Source of the DNA: Paragordius varius
Taxonomy: Eukaryota; Nematomorpha
Length of the DNA: 64,000 nucleotides
Assembly: GCA_964247055.1 (NCBI GenBank)
Contig: OZ176053.1
Span: forward strand, 372,001 to 436,000
Direction of reading: 5' to 3'
A program made the translations under genes and the position numbers. Under the pieces are notes generated by a model that saw only the letters and a program-made list of their open reading frames with translations, was not told where the DNA came from and made no database searches. Position 1 is the stretch's first letter. Each line of letters starts with the position of its first letter. Positions 11,940 to 24,240 of this stretch are shown here, in pieces.

Positions 11940-12890
11940 TTTTGCATTTCGTAGTCTTGTCGAATTTTGTGCCGGAAAAGAAGCATTTGCGACACGCAAT
12001 GCCATCATAAGAAATATGCGGTTGAAAGTTATCGTTTGCGATGAAACAAGTGGTGAACATGCCCTATCGATTAACATGTGTAAAACATGGTTTCCAATAA
12101 AAGTTTTGATTTCAACCTAACTGCAACGAAAGTGTAAAGATTATTTTTGAACCAACTCAAATTTAACAATCTTTGACCGAAGCATTATATATATCACAAA
12201 AACTGATCAGCAGATGCCTACGAGCAATGGGAAAGAAACTCGGTAAATGGCTTCACACATTTTGAATGAACGTCGAATCAAGAATTGCAAACGTATTAGA
12301 GAAAGAAATCATTTTGCATCGAATTCTGACGGGTGATGAGTAATGGCTTTATTGTGTAAATCAGGGATAAAAAATTGTGGCTTTCATCTTGCCAAGCGGT
12401 TTCATCCCCAATAAGGCCAAATCGCTTCGGCAAGAAGACCATACTCTGTGTCTTGTGGGACCTGAGCGGAATTGCGAATTATAAACTTTTAAAGTTCCGT
12501 AAAATTATTAATACACAATACACTAAGAACCTAAAGAAAACTATGCATTAATCGAAAAACAACCCGAATTTGCCAGAAAACATGACAAAACGATTTTTCT
12601 ACATAACACACAGCAAAACCAGTGAAAGACATCTTAAAAAACGTTTTGATAGGAACCGCATCCACTAAACTCTCCTAACCTAACGCCATTTGACTAAAAC
12701 AACTTTGCGCCAGTGGGGCACAAACTCGCAGAACAGTTCTAGCTTTGAAGACGTTGGAAAATGGCTTGACGAATGTTTGCCGCAAAAGTCAATCAATTAA
12801 TTATTGCGGTTCAGCATTCATATATTACTGAGAGAGAAGCAAAATGGATAGAAGCCGATTCCAATATAAAATAAATAATTAATTTCCATT
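11940..12890 (+). pseudogene. Degenerate mariner transposase (mauritiana/Mos1-like)
   Basis: Decayed DNA-transposon gene. Recognisable blocks in family order: FVPEKKHLRHAM near 11960, GEHALSI-MCKTWF near 12050, RLRAMGKKLGKW near 12220, the catalytic-region motif ILHRILTGDE followed by a stop where W normally follows K near 12310-12345, EFARKHDKTIFLHN near 12570, PNLTPFD near 12675, HKLAEQ near 12720 and a tail near 12780-12870. Frames change several times and many stops interrupt, so no active transposase can be made. The level of decay suggests an old insertion. I did not find convincing terminal repeats. Confidence 0.8.
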
Positions 12891-13388
12891 GAAATACATG
12901 CGCGTTTATCAAAAACCCGGTATTTATATATACATATGATAGACCTTTAAGACACCATTTTTAAATATTTAGGTAAAAATTACTATATATTTTGGTCATC
13001 GATAAACTTTGGGTAAACGATAACAATAAACAGCTTATAATTAATTGTATGGAAAACAATGGCTTTTATATATAAATTTTACAAAATTATAAAATTAATA
13101 AAAATTCGTTACTACAGTTAACAAAATTCTCATAAAAATATTTTGAATATAAATCATAAAAATTATTGATGGGATTAATCGACTATAATAAAATTAAAAA
13201 AATCTTAAAATTCTCCCTCTTTAAGTTACAAAAAATATGAATTTATATTAACAAAAAAGATGTGTAAATAAATATTTATTTTAGAAATAAAAAAACACAC
13301 ATAAATCCGACATTTAAATTAATATCTTGATAATTCATATCATATTTCTAGAATTATCCGTGGTTCAAAACATTTAAGAGTTGTTTTT
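12891..13388. other. 3' flank of NDUFV2
   Basis: Very AT-rich, nothing coding. A reverse-strand AATAAA (plus-strand tttatt, about 13274-13279) lies roughly 110 nt beyond the NDUFV2 stop and could serve as its poly(A) signal. Confidence 0.5.
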
Positions 13389-16300
13389 TCATAAATCTGA
13401 TCTGCAACCAAACCCTGGGCCCGTAGGAGCTTCAGTTAAACTGGTTAATCCATCAATAGGTTCACACGCAAAACGTCGAGACCTAGTTTTGAAATATATG
13501 AAAATAGTGTTAAAATGTTCATTTTCATGCAAAAATGTCGTTTTCAATTAAATTTTTATTTTCTTTTATATTAAGTTTTTTTAAAAGAGGTGTTAGGTAG
13601 TAATATATATATGGTTTTACTCCAATATTTTAAACCTATAATTTCTACTTTTTTAATTTGTCTCAAAAATTTAAATTTTAAATAATATTGATAACTTTAA
13701 ATAGAATGTTTCAAATTAACAATGGTTAAATAAAATGAAATTTTTATTACGATTTATAAAATTGTTATATTCCGAATTGTTACTGCTAAATAAATCTAAA
13801 GCTTGTAAATAATTTTATAGCAAAAAAAGAAAAAACAATCAAAGTGCTTGGTTCACAATGACTCCAATTTTAGAGCAAGAAATGTTAAAATCTCAAAAAA
13901 AAAGAAATTACCTTTTTTTATAAAACTTATATTAGATTTGGTTCGAACACTCAAATAACTTATAAATTTTAGATAGGCAGGATATTAAAAAAACACTTGG
14001 TCTTAATCTAAAATTAAGAAGTGCATTAAAGAGAATAAGCTAACTTTTTTATATGGGCACCTTTTACATATACAACATTTACAGTTCAAATTCACCCTAA
14101 AAATATATTATGTGTGTTAAACTAATATACAGTATGCATTTTAATGTCTGTTAAGTAATTTTATTGCCTGCCAAATAACATAAATGGTTTATCAAAAGCG
14201 TAAAATACTGACCCACGAAATTATTTCGTAGTACACATATGAAAGAGGATTGACGTGAGAATTAACATAGGCTTTAATTTGATGGATATTTTGTAATGTT
14301 AAATTTTGGGAATATTATAGCAATTTATGTTAACATTTGTAATATTGTTGATACGTATTTAGATGCGGAATTTTGTGGGTTTTTATCTTTGATAAATTAA
14401 TAAATAGTAAAATACGTATTTTAAGATATTTTATGTTAATTATTCCTAAATTTAATAATAAATATTTTTTAACATGCTAAATACCTGTATTAATTAATCT
14501 TGGTATCATAATTTTATATAGTTGTTATTACTAATTAAAAAAACACAGGTAAATATATATTTGTGAAAATTTAAGTAGATTTTTGTCTTTTATGTTTTGC
14601 ATTATTTTTATCAGGTAAAAATTGCGGTTTTTAATAAATTTCCTAAAAATTTAGTTTTTTTTTGTTTTTTAGGTTTTGCATTGTTAGTTGTAATTAATTA
14701 CTACATATTTTGGACATTATAATAATTACAGGTAAAAATTGCGGTTTTTAACAAATTCAGTAAAAATTTAGTTTTTTTTGTTTTGCATTGTTAATTGTAA
14801 TTAACTACTACATATTTTGGACATTTTAATAATTACAGGTAAAAATTGCGGTTTTTAATAAATTTCCTAAAAATTTAGTTTTTTTTTGTTTTTTAGGTTT
14901 TGCATTGTTAGTTGTAATTAATTACTACATATTTTGGACATTATAATAATTACAGGTAAAAATTGCGGTTTTTAACAAATTCAGTAAAAATTTAGTTTTT
15001 TTTGTTTTGCATTGTTAATTGTAATTAACTACTACATATTTTGGACATTTTAATAATTACAGGTAAAAATTACGGTTTTTAATAAATTTCCTAAAAATTT
15101 AGTTTTTTTTTGTTTTTTAGGTTTTGCATTGTTAGTTGTAATTAATTACTACATATTTTGGACATTTTAATAATTACAGGTAAAAATTGCGGTTTTTAAC
15201 AAATTTAGTAAAAATTTTGTTTTTTTTGTTTTTTTAGGTTTTGCATTGTTAATTGTAATTAACTACTACATATTTTGGACATTTTAATAATTACAGGTAA
15301 AAATTGCGGTTTTTAATAAATTTCCTAAAAATTTAGTTTTTTTTTGTTTTTTAGGTTTTGCATTGTTAGTTGTAATTAATTACTACATATTTTGGACATT
15401 TTAATAATTACAGGTAAAAATTGCGGTTTTTAACAAATTTAGTAAAAATTTTGTTTTTTTTGTTTTTTTAGGTTTTGCATTGTTAATTGTAATTAACTAC
15501 TACATATTTTGGACATTTTAATAATTACAGGTAAAAATTGCGGTTTTTAACAACAGTAAAAATTTGGTTTTTTTTGTTTTTTTTAGGTTTTGCATTGTTA
15601 ATTGTAACTAACTACTGCATATTTTGGACATTATAATAATTACAAAATTTAGTAAAAAGTTATTTTTTTTGTTTTAGAGGATTTTCATTGTTAATTGTAA
15701 TTAATTAATTTTGGACATTTCAATTAATAAAGGTAAAAAATGAGGTTGTTTTTATATTTAATAAAATTTAATATTTTCTTGTTTTTTTATTTAATATTGT
15801 TAATTGTAATTAATTACTACATATTTGGAAATTTTAATAAATACAGGTGAAAATGGAAATGTAACATTTTTTGTATCTTGTATCATTGTTATTTAATTAA
15901 TTACTAAATATTTTGGACATTTAAAAAACGTGTAAATTGCGGTTTTTATTAAATTAGTAAATTTTATTTTTTGTTCAACCTTGCTAATTTATTTATCACT
16001 ATATATTTGTGATACATTGATATATACAGGTAAAAATTACTATGACTTGCGGTTTTTTGAATTTTTTAAAATATTTTTTTTACATTGATAACTTATATAA
16101 TAAATATAGTTAACATATCTGAGTAGGTAAAAATGCATGTTACGGTTTTATGTTTGACATTTTATTTTCCATCAACTATTTATATTTTAACAAACAACTT
16201 ATGTCACCAAAGATTGAAAATAAGATCAAGATATATAAAACATCTTTTAAAGTATCTGAATATCGCCAAATATAAATAAATTTATTTAAATTATAAATGT

Positions 16301-19300
16301 ATAATTATACAAAATATTCATATTATGTTTGAAATTAACATTCTTCTTATTGATATTAATACAGGTAATTTGTTTATATAAATGATGTACGATGCGGTGT
16401 GCGTTCATGATGATCATATGGATTGAAGAATAGTATAAGATGTAGATAATCCTGAAAATTTCACCATCATTTTTTAGGTAGATTCTATCACCTAAAATAT
16501 AAGATAATTGATATATTAGAAAATTGATACCTGGAAATATTGGGGGAAACATTCATAGTTTGAAAGGGAACTCAAAAGGTTGCCTTGGCTTTTTAACAAC
16601 TAAATTTGCAAAAAAATATTTTCTTCATGATAAAATATTCAAAAATGATACTTTATGTTTTTTTTCGTTCTACCATCCTAAACTATAAATATGAAAAGGC
16701 TTATATGATTTCACCATACCAATGACGTCAAATAGAAAATAGAAACAAATAATTTTTTTCAAAAGCTTGGAATGCAACAGCACTCCAAAAGCAGGCAACA
16801 CTAGCATTGTTTGCTTTGGTGAAGAATAATTTTTTATATTTATAGTTTAGGATGGTAAAACGAAAACGTATAATAAGGTATCATTTTTGAATATTTTATC
16901 ATGAAGAAAATATTTTTTTGCAAATTTAGTTGTTAAAAAGCCAAGTCAACCTTTTGAGTTCCCTTTCAAACTATGAATGTTTCCCCCAATATTTAATCCA
17001 GGTATCAATTTTCTAATATATCAATTATCTTATATTTTAAGTGATAGAATCTACCTAAAAAATGATGGTGATTAAAATTTTCAGGATTATCTACATCTTA
17101 TACTATTCTTCAATCCATATGATCATCATGAATGCACACCGCATCGTACATCATTTATATAAACAAATTACCTGTATTAATATCAATAAGAAGAATGTTA
17201 ATTTCAAACATAATATGAATATTTTGTATAATTATACATTTATAATTTAAATAAATTTATTTATATTTGGCGATATTCAGATACTTTAAAAGATGTTTTA
17301 TATATCTTGATCTTATTTTCAATCTTTGGTGACATAAGTTGTTTGTTAAAATATAAATAGTTGATGGAAAATAAAATGTCAAACATAAAACCGTAACATG
17401 CATTTTTACCTACTCAGATATGTTAACTATATTTATTATATAAGTTATCAATGTAAAAAAAATATTTTAAAAAATTCAAAAAACCGCAAGTCATAGTAAT
17501 TTTTACCTGTATATATCAATGTATCACAAATATATAGTGATAAATAAATTAGCAAGGTTGAACAAAAAATAAAATTTACTAATTTAATAAAAACCGCAAT
17601 TTACACGTTTTTTAAATGTCCAAAATATTTAGTAATTAATTAAATAACAATGATACAAGATACAAAAAATGTTACATTTCCATTTTCACCTGTATTTATT
17701 AAAATTTCCAAATATGTAGTAATTAATTACAATTAACAATATTAAATAAAAAAACAAGAAAATATTAAATTTTATTAAATATAAAAACAACCTCATTTTT
17801 TACCTTTATTAATTGAAATGTCCAAAATTAATTAATTACAATTAACAATGAAAATCCTCTAAAACAAAAAAAAATAACTTTTTACTAAATTTTGTAATTA
17901 TTATAATGTCCAAAATATGCAGTAGTTAGTTACAATTAACAATGCAAAACCTAAAAAAAACAAAAAAAACTAAATTTTTACTAAATTTGTTAAAAACCGC
18001 AATTTTTACCTGTAATTATTAAAATGTCCAAAATATGTAGTAGTTAATTACAATTAACAATGCAAAACAAAAAAACTAAATTTTTACTGAATTTGTTAAA
18101 AACTGCAATTTTTACCTGTAATTATTATAATGTCCAAAATATGTAGTAATTAATTACAACTAACAATGCAAAACCTAAAAAACAAAAAAAAACTAAATTT
18201 TTAGGAAATTTATTAAAAACCGCAATTTTTACCTGTAATTATTAAAATGTCCAAAATATGTAGTAGTTAATTACAATTAACAATGCAAAACAAAAAAAAC
18301 TAAATTTTTACTGAATTTGTTAAAAACCGCAATTTTTACCTGTAATTATTATAATGTCCAAAATATGTAGTAATTAATTACAACTAACAATGCAAAACCT
18401 AAATAACAAAAAAAAACTAAATTTTTAGGAAATTTATTAAAAACCGCAATTTTTACCTGATAAAAATAATGCAAAACATAAAAGACAAAAATCTACTTAA
18501 ATTTTCACAAATATATATTTACCTGTGTTTTTTTAATTAGTAATAACAACTATATAAAATTATGATACCAAGATTAATTAATACAGGTATTTAGCATGTT
18601 AAAAAATATTTATTATTAAATTTAGGAATAATTAACATAAAATATCTTAAAATACGTATTTTACTATTTATTAATTTATCAAAGATAAAAACCCACAAAA
18701 TTCCGCATCTAAATACGTATCAACAATATTACAAATGTTAACATAAATTGCTATAATATTCCCAAAATTTAACATTACAAAATATCCATCAAATTAAAGC
18801 CTATGTTAATTCTCACGTCAATCTTCTTTCATATGTGTACTACGAAATAATTTCGTGGGTCAGAATTTTACGCTTTTGATAAACCATTTATGTTATTTGG
18901 CAGGCAATAAAATTACTTAACAGACATTAAAATGCATACTGTAATTCATTTTTAATATAAATTATAACTTTATGGCAATTGTTTATTTTTTCAATATTAG
19001 TTTTAATTTTAAACAAAATTTCATTTTAAAATATAAATTTAATCTTAAAAAACACTTTAATTATTTTCAGGGTGAATTTAAATTGTTTAAGGATTAATTT
19101 GAATTGTAAATGGTAGATATATATAATATAAATATGTGCAATATGAGAGGGACGTATAGTCATCAAAAAATATCATTTTTTTCTTTTTTTTGAGATTTTA
19201 TGAAACCAAGGTCTAGGCTTGGGGGTACTCAAGCAAGATACATGCAATTTTTAACGGTTTCATCTCAAAATCCCTACTAGGTACGACCATAAAACGCTTA

Positions 19301-20442
19301 TTTTATTCGAAAAACCTATATTTTGTATTCTAAACAGGCAGTGCTTAAACCCCAGCTTGTTTAACCTGATACACGCAACTTTTAAGACCTTATACAAAGT
19401 TTTAGAAAAGTGTATTAACTTACGGTTTCTCTCTTTCTAGGCTTAAACTCATCATAAAATGCCACCTTTGTGTTAAAAACACATTTTTACACGTATTTAA
19501 ACAAACAACCACCTAGGTCCAGTTTTAGGTTCATTAATATCAATATGTTTTAACATTGTTTCTATCTCAAAAACTACTGATTTAAAAAACGTAAAAGTGC
19601 ATTAAAACTATACTGTATCTCTAATGAAAGCTAAAGTAATCTAAAATAACTAACTCATTTTCAATGAAAAAAACATATGTCTAGTCTTAATTTTAAGCGT
19701 TTTTTCTCATCAAAAACCAGGTAAAACCTTATACAAAGTTTTAGAAAAGTGTATTAAAATTACGGTTTCTCTCTCTCGCTCTAGGCTTAAACTCATCATA
19801 AAGTGCCACCTTTGTGTTAAAAACCACATTTTTACACGTATTTAAACAAAACAACCACCTAGGTCCAGCCTTAGGTAATTTATCATGAGTATCGATGTGA
19901 TCTAGAATGGCATGTACAGATTCTGGTGTCAAATCTTCAAAGTAATCATCATTAATTGCCATCATGGGGGCATTAACACAGGCACCTAAACACTCCACGC
20001 ATGTTAGGGTGTAACGCCTATTCTCTGTGGTAGCTAAATGGCTCCCTTTCAGACCTATTGATATGTATATATATAAATCATTTACAATTCAAATTCACCC
20101 TCCTTTATATGTTTTTTTAGATAAAATATTATTATATATACCATTTACAATTCAATTTCACCCTTAAACAATTCAAATTCCCCCTTGAACAATTCTTCAC
20201 CCGCGAACAATTCAAATTCACCCTCCTTTATATGTTTTATAAAATTATCTATATTATTATATAGTTTTAAAAAAAAATAAAATTTTGTTGAAAAATAAAG
20301 CACTGAAAAAATAATAAATTATGCCATAAAGATAAATATATTTCTTCATACTAATAATGAGTTATATTAGTTGCCTGAAAACACATTATTTATTTTTAGG
20401 GTGGTGAATTTGAATTGTTCGAGGGTAAATTAGAACTGTAAT

Positions 20443-20478
<36 letters not shown>

Positions 20479-22168
20479 GTAAAAATTTGGTCTGTATGGA
20501 TAAATAAATTGAATAAAGATAGGAATAGAAAAATAATAAGTTATTTTGGAATGATTGCTTATCAAATACTGTGAAAATAACAGCTGTTTAAAGAATTCTT
20601 TTATAAGCTACAAACCCTTTTAAGTGAAATAATATTATAATTTATATGATTAAATAATTTCTCGCAACCAATTTCAAACAATAAACCTGTTAATTCTTTT
20701 GATTATGAAACCAGAATATTTTTGTGCCCAGAATTTTTTATACTATTAATGCCGAACAATAATTAATTTTTAAATTTGAGTTTTCCTAATTAATTAATTT
20801 AACTGTATATTACAGTAAAAATTGAAGTTATACGGACAAAACGTAAAAATATAAATACAAATATTTTTTTCTAAAAGACAACAACCATACTTTTTAAATC
20901 TTATTAAATGGCAAAGTTTGAAATAGATAGCACAATCAATTCTATGTTTTACAATTGTAACTAAATATCTTATATGAAAAAAATTAAGGTTTTAAAAAGT
21001 ATGAAGGTTGTCTTATAGAAATAAATATTTGACTTTGTATATTTACGTTTTGTCCGTATAATTTTTATTAATATACTAATAAAGCAAATTAATACCAAGT
21101 CTTTTTTGAAGCGTTTCTAAAATAAGGTCACTCCCTACCCCACCTAACATACAGGGTGTCGTCGTACATAGTTGAATGTGATATTTCCCAATCGGTTCTC
21201 TATATCATAAATTAAAAATTAAATACCACCAAATATTGAATATGATTAATTCTTACTAATTATATCGTTTGAGCAAATAAAAAACAACTTAACAATTATA
21301 AAATCTTAAATGAAAAAAAAATTCTTTGCAAAGATCCCCTCAGTATAAAAAATTAAAACACGAAAGGGTAAAGATATAAACAAGAGTTTACGTATTTTGT
21401 GTCTTTTTTAAAAAATTACTGCACAATTATTTATTATAAATGAATTATTCAATATGATTTAGGAAAAAAAATTATAATATTAAACTATTACCTAATGTAC
21501 ATTGTGTAAAAGGTGGCGACTTCATAAACTCGCATACGAGGAATTTTAAGTATTTCAGCAACTTTGTGCATTGCTGAGATTGGTAACCATCCTAAAATAT
21601 AATAAAATATCGTTTTAATAAAAAAATTTTATTGTAAATTAAAAATTAAAGATATAAAGGGATAATATTTAATCCAAAATTTATCCATATAATTTAAAAT
21701 TTTTAAATTCAGTTCCAATTTACATTTTTATTCATTATTTGGCAACCAAAAAACGATAAAAAGGTTTATTTAAAAAAAGTTAAAAATTACGGTGTGACGC
21801 ATAAAAACTATAAGTCTTTTAGTTTTTAATGATGTCTTTATAATTTCAAAATATAATCATAAAAAAATAATACCATGCTGCCTTTGTGCTATATCTAATA
21901 TAGGCATGACTGCGGCTCTTTCGAAACCTTTAGGGTAAATTTTTATGATTGCATCAATTTTCTATAAATTGTAACATGATTAATTAACTTTTAATGATTC
22001 CTTATTAAATTCGAACGGTGTATTTGCACTATTCACATCAGAATCTCTGTGCTAAAATTAAATTTTTAACTCAAAATGACTTACCACATAAAGTTGATCG
22101 GATAAAAACCGTACTTTATTGTTGTTTATTCGAGTTTGGCTTAAAACTAACCTAGCTAATCTATTCAT
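13389..22168 (-). CDS. NDUFV2: NADH dehydrogenase (ubiquinone) flavoprotein 2, complex I 24-kDa subunit
   Basis: Complete, 242 aa from seven exons (minus strand): 22085-22168, 21989-22051, 21874-21961, 21492-21591, 21096-21199, 19859-20054 and 13389-13482; the total of 729 nt keeps frame. It is a mitochondrial matrix-arm subunit carrying the N1a 2Fe-2S cluster. The N-terminus [18 protein letters not shown] looks like a mitochondrial targeting peptide. Then follow [30 protein letters not shown], cluster cysteines in LCTTTPCML and [10 protein letters not shown], and the end [17 protein letters not shown]. Human NDUFV2 is 249 aa. Introns 1 and 2 are 33 and 27 nt. The last intron (13483-19858) is 6376 nt because a MITE-1 copy and a 4.8-kb palindrome sit in it, so the final 31 codons lie far from the rest. 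It shares a 45-bp divergent promoter with LSM8. Confidence 0.96.
14560..15960. repeat. Tandem array of ~117-bp units, left arm
   Basis: Units carry 'acaggtaaaaattgcggttt', a poly-T stretch, 'ggttttgcattgttaattg' and 'actacatattttggacatt'. About nine clear units begin near 14613, 14730, 14837, 14954, 15060, 15178, 15294, 15411 and 15528, followed by four or five decaying ones toward the centre of the palindrome. Confidence 0.85.
17580..18480. repeat. Tandem array of ~117-bp units, right arm (inverted)
   Basis: The same unit in reverse orientation, marked by 'aaccgcaatttttacctg'. Only about five clear units are present (near 18000, 18110, 18225, 18333 and 18450), plus decayed ones, so this array is about four units shorter than the one in the left arm. 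Confidence 0.85.
19381..19871. repeat. Tandem duplication (~145 bp) copying the NDUFV2 exon-6 donor
   Basis: The block 19381-19525 repeats 19731-19871 with few changes (for example 'accttatacaaagttttag' ... 'caaccacctaggtccag'). The proximal copy contains the true 5' splice site at 19858; the distal copy carries a second CCTAG|GTGG donor inside the intron with only the last few exon bases. Confidence 0.8.
20074..20445. mobile_element. MITE-1 copy (compound) in an NDUFV2 intron
   Basis: Starts with two successive left ends (about 20074 and 20137), then several 'caattcaaattcaccc' subunits, and ends near 20445 with the complementary end next to a (TA)n run. It lies 20 bp upstream of the exon-6 acceptor at 20055. 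Confidence 0.7.
20813..21075. mobile_element. MITE-2 copy in an NDUFV2 intron
   Basis: Left end CAGTAAAAATTGAAGTTATA preceded by TA; the right end 'acgttttgtccgtataattt' then fades near 21075. It is in the same intron as the MITE-1 at 20074. Confidence 0.75.
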
Positions 22169-22213
22169 CTCACAACAGACTCAACTTGATTTATGTGTGT
22201 ATGAAACTAAAGC
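22169..22213. promoter_or_regulatory. 45-bp bidirectional promoter/5' region of NDUFV2 and LSM8
   Basis: The ATG of NDUFV2 (22168, minus) and the ATG of LSM8 (22214, plus) are separated by only 45 bp. Both 5' UTRs and any core promoter must fit here or overlap the coding exons. No TATA box is obvious. Confidence 0.7.
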
Positions 22214-22798
22214 ATGGCATCATTGGAGACTTTTGTCAATCGTAAGTTTTTAAATTTTTTATAAATAATTTAACTTTAGATATGGTGTCTATTATAACAT
22301 CAGATGGGAGAAATATTGTGGTTTATTAATATATTTAAATTATTTTAGGGAACACTAAAAGGTTTTGATCAAACTGTGAATGTTATCTTGGAGGATAGTC
22401 ATGAACGTGTTTATAGTTCTACGCAAGGCGTTGAACAAGTCGTTTTAGGACTGTATATAGTTCGTGGCGATAATATGTAAATATTTTTTTTTATAAAAAC
22501 TATTTTTATTCAAAACCATTTTTTAATTTCACAGACATCATTTTTTGGTTCGAAAATACCATTAAACAGTGTATAAAAAAATAAGTGCATGCTTTGTAAA
22601 AAAATATTATTTTAATGTAAAAATAAAATTTAAATTAAAAAATTTTGTTTTTAATTGTAAAAAGTGTTATTTTTGAATGAAAAATGGTATATTTTTAATT
22701 TTTTTAGAATTCTAATCGGAGAACTGGATGAGGAAATTGATAAGAATCTTGATTTTGCCAACATAAAAGCAGAACCATTGAATCCAATGGTGAGATAA
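22214..22798 (+). CDS. LSM8: U6 snRNA-associated Sm-like protein LSm8
   Basis: Complete, 95 aa (human 96) from exons 22214-22241, 22280-22320, 22349-22476 and 22708-22798; phases join correctly. LSm8 defines the nuclear LSm2-8 ring that binds the 3' end of U6 snRNA in the spliceosome. Seen: Sm1 region with TSDGRNIVGTLKGFDQTVN and ILEDSHERVYSS, Sm2 region with VVLGLYIVRGDN, and the family tail GELDEEIDKNLDFANIKAEP. Introns 1 and 2 are 38 and 28 nt; the third is 231 nt. A poly(A) signal AATAAA lies at 22853-22858, 55 nt after the stop. It is divergently paired with NDUFV2. Confidence 0.97.
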
Positions 22799-23390
22799 AA
22801 TAAGTGGGAAAAAATCATTGATTGTACATAATATAATTGTATCCAATACTGTAATAAATGCAAATATTTCTTTTATTTTATATTTTCTTTTTACATTACA
22901 CCGACTTTTAATTTTTTTAGTTTTACAATATAATTTATCGGTTTTTTATATATTGATCTCATATGCTACTTTTTTTTATTTGTATGTTACTATTATAATT
23001 CGGAACCTAAGAACTAAAAACGATTATTCTAATTTTAAAGACTGTAATCGTAGTTAAAAATTATAATAGTTAGCTTTTATATTTACTAAAAATTTTTTTT
23101 AATAATGAAATCATAACAGTATTTATATGCTTTATTGTGAATTCGACTTTTCTAAAACTTTGGTAGAGTTACTTTCATCATCAAAGGTTTAAATATACTG
23201 TTTTTTTTTCATGTCTAAAAGCTCTTCTGTCCGAATAAGTGAAAAAGCGCACCATTTTTAAATATATATATATATATATATATTATATGACGTTTTCATT
23301 TATATTTTAATTAAATATATTTTTATAAACGTTGAATAGCGGAATAAAAGATTAATGATTAATTTTCTAAATATATTGGGAGTATATTTA

Positions 23391-23660
23391 CAGTAAAACT
23401 TGAAATTATACGGACAAAACGTAAAAATATAAATATTTTTTTTTAAAGACAACCATACTTTTTTTACCCTTAAACTTTTCTATATAAGCTATTTTGACAC
23501 AATCGTAAATTATAGAGTAGATTGTGTTAGTGACATATCTCTATTTCACACTTGGCCATTTAAAGCAATTAGTTTTATTTGAGTCAAGTCATTGTCTTTT
23601 TTAAAAAAATATTTGTCTTTATATTTTTACGTTTTGTCCGTATAATTTTACTGTTTACTG
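23391..23660. mobile_element. MITE-2 copy
   Basis: Starts CAGTAAAACTTGAAATTATA and ends with the complementary TTTACTG, TA on both sides, 270 bp. Confidence 0.85.
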
Positions 23661-24240
23661 TAATATAATATCTTAGGGAAAAAATTGAATCGTAGAAGTT
23701 TATAATATTATTTTTAAATATTGATAAAACTTTTTTAGCACCAGCAGAACAGAATATTTTTATACATTTTCATATTTTTACTATGAAAATGTATAAAAAT
23801 TGTCTAATTAGAAATGCGTAAATTCACTTTTTCGTTTACTAAAAAAACCAAATTAATTAAAATAATTTTGAGCAATTAAGTATTTTGTTAGAATATCACT
23901 CTTTTTTCTTCTAAGAGTGATATAATATTTACCGTATTTGTGCAAATAGTGTACTTTTTCCAAATGTTTATTAGATTGGAATAGTCTCAATATAAAAATT
24001 TTATTTAAGCAAATTGGGCTAATTATCACAAATGAAGGAGTATACAATTGATTCCAAAAAAATTAAATCACTTTAATTCGTTTAGTTTCCAAAATTTAAT
24101 TAATATTTGAATAGAATGTCTTCAGTTTTTATTCCATTAGGCGGTTTTGATTACGATTCTGTGATAAAATTTTACTTATGAGGTGATAGATGTGTTCAGC
24201 ATTATTGAATTATGTTTAAAAGTGTTTTTATATTTATTAT

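Larger units (their letters stand above)
14130..18941. mobile_element. 4.8-kb palindromic (foldback) DNA element
   Basis: Two long arms in inverted orientation: left about 14130-16690, right about 16835-18941, around a spacer of roughly 150 bp. Ends are CAGTATGCATTTTAATG and its complement, with TA on each side (14128-14129 and 18942-18943). By eye the arms are nearly identical in the outer 400 bp and the inner 500 bp. The middle of each arm is an array of ~117-bp tandem units. No transposase-like protein is visible; the mirrored ORFs at 16286-16552 and 17062-17250 are the same arm sequence read twice. The same 17-bp ends occur on 170-bp MITEs in this window, so it is probably a non-autonomous member of a TA-targeting family. 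Confidence 0.9.
14067..19112. mobile_element. MITE-1 copy split by the giant palindrome
   Basis: Left half about 14067-14129 (catttacagttcaaattcac...), right half 18942-19112 (...ggattaatttgaattgtaaatgg). Joined across the insertion, with one TA removed, the order matches other MITE-1 copies such as 34472-34802 (aactaatataaatcattatt). It lies in the last NDUFV2 intron. Confidence 0.8.

Noticed and set aside
14560-15640. CRISPR-like array
   Set aside because: Units of about 117 bp are contiguous tandem repeats with no unique spacers, and the genome is animal.
16286-17250. Mirrored ORFs (88 aa minus, 62 aa plus) in the palindrome
   Set aside because: They are the same arm sequence read from both sides. 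The peptide has no recognisable domain and a biased Ile/Tyr/Asn composition typical of AT-rich chance frames.
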